This document shows, one piece after another, positions 8,084-14,596 of a DNA stretch of 14,596 nt. The notes under the pieces are model-generated. The model worked only from the letters and a program-made list of their open reading frames with translations. It was not told where the DNA came from and made no database searches. Both the position numbers and the translations under genes were made by a program. The stretch's first letter is position 1; each line of letters opens with the position of its first letter. The DNA comes from Ignavibacteriaceae bacterium (GTDB lineage: Bacteria > Bacteroidota > Ignavibacteria > Ignavibacteriales > Ignavibacteriaceae), in the NCBI GenBank assembly GCA_031292465.1, contig JARLHB010000239.1, positions 1-14,596 of the forward strand, given 5' to 3'.

Positions 8084-10636
8084 TTACTTAAGGAGCATCA
8101 TCTTTTTAACACTGGTGAAATCACCGGCTTCAATTCTATAGAAGTAAACACCGCTTGCAAACCTTGAAGCGTTGAAATTGATAGTGTGATTACCAGCTTC
8201 CTGATTCTGATTAATCAGTGTAGCTATTTTTCTACCGAGGATATCGTATATAGTAAGAGTAACATGACCTGACTTTACTATTGAATACTGGATATTCGTG
8301 GTAGGGTTAAAAGGATTAGGATAATTTTGTGACAACTTGTATGAATAGACAGTTTGTTTCGTGTCTTTTACAGGTGTAGTCCATTGGTCGCCAATCCATG
8401 TATAAGCCCAAAGTGCAACGTTGCTCCATGAGTTCCCTTGTGCAATTGGAGAATAATCCAACTGTCCGTCTCTTGCTGTAGCGCCTTCAGTAACGCTGTT
8501 TAATTCTATATCTACAGGAATTCTCATTCCCACTGCAGGTACAAAAACATTGTCTGTTCCGGTATAAGTACTGCCTGCGCGTTTATGGGCAATGTCTGTC
8601 CAGGCAATTTTTGCTTCTACATTATAACCTGCCAACGGATCGGGGAATCTTGAACCCCAGAAATAATTTGCACCAGGTACTTCAAGAGAGTCTGTGCCAT
8701 TATTATCAACAAGTACCCTGTCAAAACAGAATCTAAAATGATAATCCGGTTTTGCACCTGTTAATAGTGATGTATGAGATGCACCATGCCAGTCATATAA
8801 TCCAAGTAATAAATCAAATGAAGTATTCTGATATGACGTTGATGAACCGGTGTATATATTGTTTGTGTTAATATGGGCAGCTACATATAGATAATCTTTA
8901 TCAACGGCAATATAAATATCGCCGGAACTAACGGTATCACTTGATATCTTGGAATTTGATACAGGTGTTCCGCTATGATCGCTGGTATATAATCTGAACG
9001 GTTTAATATTAGCCCATTCTGTAAGGTCCCCGTCTGCCACAAAACTAGCTGGAGCTGTCGGGTTTATATCCGTTACGCCCTTAGCTGTATTAGTAACTGC
9101 GGAACCACTACCACCAGGTACACCCATAATTCCTGCGCCGCTTTTGCAAACAACCGCATAGTAATAAGAAACAGACTGGTCTGTGCCCGGAGCTTTTAAC
9201 TGGTGTACGTAGTATTCAATACCTGGAACTACGCCGGTTGTAGCTACTTCCACGCCGGAAGCTGTAATGTCTGTAATAGGATTTAATGAATAATAAATAT
9301 TATAAGTTGCATCTGTTTTTCCCGGAACATCTGTCCATATTATTGTATTTGTGTAGTCACTATTTTTAACTACAGAAACGCCTGCAGGTGCAGCAGGAGG
9401 AATAACATCAAGCACTGGATTACCAGTCCATACATTTGTAAATAATACAGTTTTACCTGCAATGCCTAATGCACTGTCATGCTGGCTCATAAAACCAAAT
9501 ACACTAACGCCAGCCGGGTCAAAACCTGTAGCACCGTCTTCAGTAACAAAATCCCGCAAAGGCAATGAGTACTGATGCCAGTTTGTATCAGCAGGTGAAT
9601 TAAATATATAACCAACTTTGCCAACGCCGTTTTCCAATTGTACTCTGAAAGAATCCGCGACAGCATTAGTTTTCATCATAAATTTTAAGCTGTCTGTAGC
9701 CCAGCTGCCGGAAAGATTGAAAGCAGGAGCAATATTCCAGCCGATGCCATTCCAGCCGTTATTATACTGGTCGCCCATAATCCACTGAACTGCATTAGAA
9801 TTCGCAACAGGGCCGGCGCCTTCTGCAACTGATAATGCCGCATTGCCCCATGTCCAGCCGGAACAGAAATTAGATACTGTTATACCGTTAAAGATTACCA
9901 TAGGAACAGGTTTATTACCGGTTCTCATAAATCCGTCAATCTTCATAACTAAAGAATCCGCAGGAACATTTGTAAAACCTGCCGGCGGATTTGGATTCAA
10001 AGAAGTAGTAGTAGTTACACAAACAATGTTCCACCCTGTAATTTTATCAATATTCAGTTTATCATCATTGTATGTAAAACCACCCCAGCTTCCGGGAGCT
10101 ACTACAAAACCGCTGTCACCAGGAGTAACTGTACGGCTCTGAGAATTTATTTGATGCAATGGAACTTTTAACAGGAACCAGTCTCCTGCAGCATCAAGGC
10201 AAACATCATTCTGATAAATGTATGTTTCCTGTGCATCTGTTCCTGTAGCGCCGTTATCCCTTAACTGAATTCTGAAAGACATGTACTGAGGATAAACCGG
10301 AGCTTTAACAATTTTTATCCACAGCCTTAATGTATCGCTTGAACTCCAGTCCAAAGATGTTCCGGTAGGAGCCGACCAAATAAGCTGCGAATAACTTCCC
10401 CACGCGTGGAGTGAATCAATTTCAGTGGAAATGACCATAGAAGCGGCCCCTTCCTTGAAATCTGTTGAATCCTGGGATACCCTGAAATAACTATTTCCGC
10501 CCTCAACATTGGATGTCCATGAAAAACTTGTATCAGCCTTAAAATTATCAAAGCTTTGTATCATGACGTCCTGAGAGAAAGATTTAATAGACCATGTGAG
10601 GACAAAAATAAGAATAGGTAAAATAACTTTTTTCAT
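8084..10636 (-). CDS. Secreted multi-domain carbohydrate-binding protein with CBM9/DOMON-like module and T9SS sorting domain
   Basis: The 850-residue product has a signal peptide (about 1-21, SFSQ). Two jelly-roll, CBM-like regions seem to follow: about 23-240 (WGSYSQLIWSAP, DTLRLWIKI, DWFLLKVPL) and about 245-410 (DSLKFMMKTN, WHQYSLPLRDF). A fibronectin-III-like module covers about 415-520 (TIIWTDVPGKTDATYNIYYS). A CBM9/DOMON-like module covers about 528-750, with VADGDLTEWANIKPF, DIYIAVDKDYLYVAAHI, YNVEAKIAWTDI and GMRIPVDIELN. The C-terminus (765-850) is a complete type A sorting domain, with LSQNYPNPFNPTTNIQYSI and ending VKKMMLLK. No glycosidase motif is visible, so binding rather than cleavage is the likely role, on the cell surface or released by T9SS. 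AAAGGAAG precedes the ATG. It sits 62 bases after the sugar symporter gene with no visible terminator between, so the two are probably co-transcribed. The boundaries of the first two modules are approximate. Confidence 0.82.
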   Translation of the reverse strand: MKKVILPILIFVLTWSIKSFSQDVMIQSFDNFKADTSFSWTSNVEGGNSYFRVSQDSTDFKEGAASMVISTEIDSLHAWGSYSQLIWSAPTGTSLDWSSSDTLRLWIKIVKAPVYPQYMSFRIQLRDNGATGTDAQETYIYQNDVCLDAAGDWFLLKVPLHQINSQSRTVTPGDSGFVVAPGSWGGFTYNDDKLNIDKITGWNIVCVTTTTSLNPNPPAGFTNVPADSLVMKIDGFMRTGNKPVPMVIFNGITVSNFCSGWTWGNAALSVAEGAGPVANSNAVQWIMGDQYNNGWNGIGWNIAPAFNLSGSWATDSLKFMMKTNAVADSFRVQLENGVGKVGYIFNSPADTNWHQYSLPLRDFVTEDGATGFDPAGVSVFGFMSQHDSALGIAGKTVLFTNVWTGNPVLDVIPPAAPAGVSVVKNSDYTNTIIWTDVPGKTDATYNIYYSLNPITDITASGVEVATTGVVPGIEYYVHQLKAPGTDQSVSYYYAVVCKSGAGIMGVPGGSGSAVTNTAKGVTDINPTAPASFVADGDLTEWANIKPFRLYTSDHSGTPVSNSKISSDTVSSGDIYIAVDKDYLYVAAHINTNNIYTGSSTSYQNTSFDLLLGLYDWHGASHTSLLTGAKPDYHFRFCFDRVLVDNNGTDSLEVPGANYFWGSRFPDPLAGYNVEAKIAWTDIAHKRAGSTYTGTDNVFVPAVGMRIPVDIELNSVTEGATARDGQLDYSPIAQGNSWSNVALWAYTWIGDQWTTPVKDTKQTVYSYKLSQNYPNPFNPTTNIQYSIVKSGHVTLTIYDILGRKIATLINQNQEAGNHTINFNASRFASGVYFYRIEAGDFTSVKKMMLLK

Positions 10637-10698
10637 GTGTTATCTTCCTTTATTTTGTTAGTTGATAGTTAATTATATGAACTTAAATAAACCAATAG

Positions 10699-12327
10699 CT
10701 AAAACCACAAACTCCAGAGACCTATAATGACCAATAGAATAAATGCCGAAATCACAATATTCACACGAAAATAACCATTGGAACGGCTGTTTGAAAAGCT
10801 GACAGCCAGCTCCGAAAAACTGTTTGGAACTAAATATTGGATTGAAGATACTTTAGATTTCTTTTCACCCCGAGGTGCATAGCTAAGGACAAGAATTATA
10901 AAAGTACTAACTAAAAACAAGAAAATAGAAAAATGTAAGAAATTTATATTAACCAGAACTGAAACAAGGCCCATGCCGCTTACATTCGTTCCGTATATCA
11001 TTTCAAGAAACAAACGCAGCAAACCTATCCCCTCACCTATTATCAAAGTTCCTATTGCAGCTTTTGCATTTACTTTTTTCAAAATAAATCCCCATAAAAA
11101 CACGGCTGTAATAGGCGGACTGATATATCCCTGTAAACTTTGTAAATAAAGATATACTTGCGAGTTTATAAGCTTAACAAGCGGCACACAAAGAATAGCG
11201 AGAATTACAATACAGGTTGTAGCTAATCTTCCGACCAAAACCAATTCCCTGTCGGAAGCATTAGGATTATTAACCTTATAAAAGTCGTTGGTAAAAAGAA
11301 CCGCAACAGTATTAAAAACACTGGCCAGCGAAGACATGATTGCCGCAAGAAGGCCCGAAAGTACAATACCCTTAATGCCAAGAGGAAGAATATTAGCGGC
11401 AAGCAGAGATGTATAAGCTTCATCTCCCTTAACATCCTGAAATAAAGCTGCAGCAATTAGCCCGGGAAGGACTAAAATAAATATAGGGGTTACTTTTAAT
11501 AATGCCGCAAAAAGCGATCCCATACGCGCATCATTAATAGATTTGGCCGATAATATTTTCTGAATAAAATACTGATCGGTTATCCAGTACCAGAATGCCA
11601 GAATAGGCGCACCAAAAATTACTCCCGTCCACGGATAGTCAGGATCACTTGCCGATTTGAACATATTAAAGAAATCAGGGGGTAATTTTGCTTTTAACCC
11701 TGCAAATCCTCCAACAGCTTTCAAACCGAAGATTGTTAACAGCAGTGCTCCGACAATTAGAATAACCGCCTGGAATATATGGGTTTTCATAACGGCTGTT
11801 GCGCCGCCCAGCACGGAATAAAGCCCCGTAAAAAGTACAATCATTATTGCAGAAGTGTATATGTTGATCCCGAACATCTTGTAAAATAATAAACCGCCTG
11901 CAAACAATGAAACTGAGATTTTTGTAAAAATATAAATTATTATTGAAATCACAGCGAAAGGTTTTCTTAGAGAGGGATCAAATCTTTTTTCAAGAAATTC
12001 CGGAGTAGTTGTTACACCAGACTTTATGTAGATAGGAGCAATTATCCATCCAAGTATTATAAGAATAAAAACGGCCATTAACTCAAACTGCCCTACGGCA
12101 AGCCCCCTGGCAGCTCCTGCACCGGCTAAACCGATGAAGTGCTCACTTGAAATATTTGTAGCAAAAATAGACAATCCTATTGTAATCCATCCCATTTTCC
12201 TACCTGCAAGAAAATAATCCTCATAGCTTTGCTCCTTCTTACTTGAATAGTAAAAGCCGAGGCTTAAAACTATAATCAGGTAGACAAGAAGAATCAGGCT
12301 GTCTAAAAAAGTAAAATCAACTTGCAA
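10699..12327 (-). CDS. Sodium/sugar symporter, SSS (SGLT/SLC5) family
   Basis: The 542-residue product has about 14 hydrophobic helices and clear SSS-family motifs: NISSEHFIGLAGAGAARGLA (59-78), GGATAVMKTHIFQAVILIVG (174-193), WYWITDQYFIQKILSAKS (246-263) and GLLAAIMSSLASVFNTVAVL (325-344). Compared from memory with vSGLT and human SGLT1, residues linked to sugar or sodium binding are kept: His63, Glu82, the Tyr/Trp pair near 247-248, Ser332-Ser333 in the sodium site, and Gln396 in YLYLQSLQGYISPP. It should import a monosaccharide such as glucose or galactose with sodium across the inner membrane. The start is a TTG at 12327-12325; an in-frame stop lies nine codons upstream and the next Met is residue 45, within conserved sequence, so no ATG start fits. 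The Shine-Dalgarno match is weak. Residues about 478-515 form a polar insert before the last helix. The substrate is inferred from residue conservation and the cellulase neighbour. Confidence 0.92.
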   Translation of the reverse strand: MQVDFTFLDSLILLVYLIIVLSLGFYYSSKKEQSYEDYFLAGRKMGWITIGLSIFATNISSEHFIGLAGAGAARGLAVGQFELMAVFILIILGWIIAPIYIKSGVTTTPEFLEKRFDPSLRKPFAVISIIIYIFTKISVSLFAGGLLFYKMFGINIYTSAIMIVLFTGLYSVLGGATAVMKTHIFQAVILIVGALLLTIFGLKAVGGFAGLKAKLPPDFFNMFKSASDPDYPWTGVIFGAPILAFWYWITDQYFIQKILSAKSINDARMGSLFAALLKVTPIFILVLPGLIAAALFQDVKGDEAYTSLLAANILPLGIKGIVLSGLLAAIMSSLASVFNTVAVLFTNDFYKVNNPNASDRELVLVGRLATTCIVILAILCVPLVKLINSQVYLYLQSLQGYISPPITAVFLWGFILKKVNAKAAIGTLIIGEGIGLLRLFLEMIYGTNVSGMGLVSVLVNINFLHFSIFLFLVSTFIILVLSYAPRGEKKSKVSSIQYLVPNSFSELAVSFSNSRSNGYFRVNIVISAFILLVIIGLWSLWF

Positions 12328-12494
12328 ATAGTTACCCGTTTTTTTATCCGGTTAGAACACAAATAATGCCAACAATAATTCTTAGGTTTAATTTTTCATA
12401 ATCAAATAAAAGACAAATTCATTACTGACTGAAAGCATATTTCTTATTAAACTGATAAAAGGACATTTATTATTTTGATAAAAAAGACTGGTTT
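12328..12494 (-). promoter_or_regulatory. Leader region upstream of the symporter gene
   Basis: This AT-rich stretch lies between the GH5 terminator and the TTG start of the symporter, so it is the likely promoter region for the symporter and CBM-protein pair. The nonamer TTATTTGAT occurs at 12409-12401 on the minus strand and also upstream of the TonB receptor, but spacing to the start codons differs (about 75 versus 32 bases). No confident -35/-10 pair or operator palindrome was seen. Confidence 0.25.
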
Positions 12495-12532
12495 AAATGT
12501 GTGGCTTATTAAAAGAAATAAGCCGCACATTT
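12495..12532 (-). terminator. Intrinsic terminator after the GH5 gene
   Basis: The arms AAATGTG (12495-12501) and CACATTT (12526-12532) pair, then one mismatched position, then GGCTTATT (12503-12510) with AATAAGCC (12517-12524) around a six-base loop. On the minus strand the stem is followed by A/T-rich sequence and a six-T run at about 12485-12480. It begins 13 bases after the GH5 stop codon. It is the strongest hairpin found by eye in the window. Confidence 0.82.
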
Positions 12533-12545
12533 ATAATCAGATAAT

Positions 12546-14582
12546 CTATTTCATTAGAATCATTTTCTTGATGGAAACAAAATCACCTGTCTTACCTGAC
12601 GGATCGGATGCATGCAATTTGTAAAAATAAACACCGGAAGCCAGCGTCCTGCCGCCTGGTCCCTGCTGCATATTTAATGTTGCGGAATGTTCCCCCGCAT
12701 TTTGAAATTGGTTAACCAAAGTTGCTACTTCATTGCCAAGTATATTGTAAACCTTTAAAGTTACTAAACTATTTTTAGCCAACTGCCATTTAATAATTGT
12801 GGAAGGATTAAACGGATTGGGATAATTCTGGGCTAAATCATATACAAATTTCTGCTGCTTATCATTTACTGCATCAGCTGTAATTAAGGTAAAGATAAAA
12901 CAATTTAAATTGTAGCCTGAAGCAATTGACTGGGTGGTTAATTGATGAGAACCGGCTGTTAGCTTTACATTATGTAATGTAACAGTCTGCCAGTCCTGCC
13001 ATCCTCCGGTAACCGGAGTACTGATAATATTGATAATGTTTCCATCCATCTTTAAGGCCATCTGGCCGCCGGATTGGTTGGAAGCATAACGTATGTCAAT
13101 ATCATATGTTCCGGCCTGTGTAACATTAACCGTATATTTCATCCATTCCCCGGCGTTAATCCAGCCTACATCATAACCATTTGTAGGAAAGTCGCTGCTG
13201 GTTTCTATATCCACGCCGTCGTTTCTATATTCTCCTCCGGCATTAGAAACTGTATTTGAGCCCCCGGTATTTTCATAATCATTATCTTTATAAGCGGAAA
13301 GCAATCGTCCCATATCATAATCTGAGGCAAATATTATTCCCGGGATAGTATTATCTGCATAAGGCAAAGTTGAATTATCATTAACTTGCCTGAACATAGC
13401 ATCAATCACATCTTTTTGAAATACGCAGTTTTCAAACTTCAGATTATCGGCCATTCTTAAAAGAGTATTGTTGGCAAAAGTGACGGTTGGCTTGGTTCCC
13501 CCGCTCTGCCAGTAACTTAATAATTGTGTGTAATCTGTTGTAACATTAACATATAAAGGATCATTTACATTGCCGAATTTTTTCAAAGTCCACCAGGACC
13601 ACCCGATATCATTCTGCTGGAACAAGGTAATACATTCAGTATACCAGGTATTGGAATTTTCACCAGATTCGCCATGCCACAAAGGCACTTGCTGTGAAGT
13701 TCTTAAATTAAGATATCCCTGTATGGAATTCATGTCATTGCCATTCCAATACTTATGGAAGCTGTACACTAATTTGCTGTCCCACGGCGGCGTAAGTTTG
13801 CTAAAGTCCGTTGCATACTGGTTGCCTTCACAAAAAAGTATATGTACGGTATCTACAGACCTAATTGCCTGAGTAATTCTTACATACATATTGCGTAAAG
13901 GGGTATTATCGCCGTTAGGGAAGTCCCATCTGGGTTCATTAAGAAGGTCATATCCTGCAATTACGGGCTCGTCTTTATACCGGGCTGCAATAGTCCGCCA
14001 TATATCTACAGTTCTGGTTTGTTTTGCGGTATCCTGCCATAAAGAAGGTACGGATGAATCATAATCTGATATAGTCTGGTCGCTTTCGCCGCCGGGCGCG
14101 CAGTGCATATCAAGGATAATATAAATATTATATTTCCGGCACCATGTAATAAGGCTGTCGAATATAGCAAAACCGTTTTCGGAATAAACGCCGGGCGAAT
14201 CCGCCGGGGTTAGTACATTATAATGGAAAGGCAGGCGTACAAGGTTAAACCCCCAGCCTGCAAGAGCTCTTATATCGGACTCCGTTACAAAATTTTTCCT
14301 GAAAGTATTGTAAAAATTATTTGTATTATCAACCCCGATTAAATCCTGTATTTTCTTATGAATTTGTGAAGGAGAGTTGGCAAAACCGGACATTAAAAAC
14401 ATATAACCTTCAGGCTCCAGCCACCCGCCAAGGCCCATACCTTTAAAATGTATTTCCTGGCCGTACTTGTCAACTATTTTTATACCGCTTGTAGTTAAAA
14501 AGTTTTGCGGGTAAATAAGCCCCGATGAAGTAAACAAAAACAACACTAAAACTGTAAAAAATAATGTAAAATTCCGTCTCAT
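12546..14582 (-). CDS. Secreted GH5 endoglucanase-like glycosidase with CBM6-like module and T9SS sorting domain
   Basis: The 678-residue product has a signal peptide (about 1-26, LIYPQ). A GH5 TIM barrel covers about 30-395. The visible signatures are FKGMGLGGWLEPEG (46-59), NLVRLPFHYN with conserved Arg116, ILDMHCAPGG (156-165), YDLLNEP with acid/base Glu216, SFHKYW (274-279), the likely nucleophile Glu305 in LWHGESGEN, and WSWW (328-331). A CBM6-like beta-sandwich covers about 415-570, with GGEYRNDGVDIE and VGWINAGEWMKYTVNV. A type A sorting domain (580-678) has LAQNYPNPFNPSTIIKWQL and ends SIKKMILMK. The enzyme should cleave internal beta-1,4-glucan or a related glucan or mannan outside the cell after T9SS export. 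AAGGA seven bases before the ATG supports the start. A terminator follows directly, so it is probably its own transcript or the end of an upstream operon outside the window. The exact substrate within GH5 cannot be read from motifs alone. Confidence 0.93.
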   Translation of the reverse strand: MRRNFTLFFTVLVLFLFTSSGLIYPQNFLTTSGIKIVDKYGQEIHFKGMGLGGWLEPEGYMFLMSGFANSPSQIHKKIQDLIGVDNTNNFYNTFRKNFVTESDIRALAGWGFNLVRLPFHYNVLTPADSPGVYSENGFAIFDSLITWCRKYNIYIILDMHCAPGGESDQTISDYDSSVPSLWQDTAKQTRTVDIWRTIAARYKDEPVIAGYDLLNEPRWDFPNGDNTPLRNMYVRITQAIRSVDTVHILFCEGNQYATDFSKLTPPWDSKLVYSFHKYWNGNDMNSIQGYLNLRTSQQVPLWHGESGENSNTWYTECITLFQQNDIGWSWWTLKKFGNVNDPLYVNVTTDYTQLLSYWQSGGTKPTVTFANNTLLRMADNLKFENCVFQKDVIDAMFRQVNDNSTLPYADNTIPGIIFASDYDMGRLLSAYKDNDYENTGGSNTVSNAGGEYRNDGVDIETSSDFPTNGYDVGWINAGEWMKYTVNVTQAGTYDIDIRYASNQSGGQMALKMDGNIINIISTPVTGGWQDWQTVTLHNVKLTAGSHQLTTQSIASGYNLNCFIFTLITADAVNDKQQKFVYDLAQNYPNPFNPSTIIKWQLAKNSLVTLKVYNILGNEVATLVNQFQNAGEHSATLNMQQGPGGRTLASGVYFYKLHASDPSGKTGDFVSIKKMILMK

Positions 14583-14596
14583 TTTATTCCTTAAAA

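Noticed and set aside
11223..11456. Short minus-strand frames overlapping larger genes (also 1622-1828, 4190-4375, 10327-10551)
   Set aside because: They are out-of-frame readings inside the symporter, PorV-like, 1040-residue and CBM genes, with no independent motif.
1..14596. tRNA, rRNA, CRISPR arrays, insertion sequences or transposase genes
   Set aside because: No cloverleaf, rRNA-like conserved stretch, regular direct-repeat array, terminal inverted repeats or transposase motif was recognised; the sequence is nearly filled by the genes listed.

Overview
The window looks like chromosomal DNA of a member of the Bacteroidota/Ignavibacteriota lineage, most likely Ignavibacteria-like. The grounds are an AT-rich composition, secreted proteins with C-terminal type IX secretion (T9SS) sorting domains of the NYPNPFNP type, a PorV-family outer-membrane barrel and a carboxypeptidase-regulatory-domain TonB-dependent receptor. 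All genes lie on the minus strand, so transcription runs from high to low coordinates. No RNA gene, insertion sequence or CRISPR array was seen.

Layout in transcription order: (1) 14582-12546, a secreted GH5 endoglucanase-like enzyme with a CBM6-like module and a sorting domain, followed by a hairpin terminator; (2) 12327-10699, a sodium/sugar symporter (SSS/SGLT family) with a TTG start, then 62 bases later 10636-8084, a secreted non-catalytic protein with carbohydrate-binding-like, FN3-like and CBM9/DOMON-like modules plus a sorting domain, followed by a second hairpin terminator; (3) 7832-861, a tight three-gene cassette of TonB-dependent receptor, a 1040-residue secreted protein with a different C-terminal domain, and a PorV/FadL-like barrel, with gaps of 24 and 12 bases; (4) 861-308, the decayed 3' end of a propeller-type sorted protein; (5) 256-1, the N-terminus of a GH3 beta-glucosidase that runs off the window.

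Together this reads as a beta-glucan (cellulose-like) utilisation locus. GH5 would cut the polymer outside the cell, the modular CBM protein would hold substrate, the TonB receptor would import oligosaccharides, GH3 would finish hydrolysis, and the symporter would take sugar across the inner membrane. No SusD is present. The gene after the receptor, where SusD usually sits, encodes the 1040-residue protein, and a PorV-like barrel follows. This SusD-less arrangement is the most interesting aspect of the window. The functional links are inferred from family membership and gene order.
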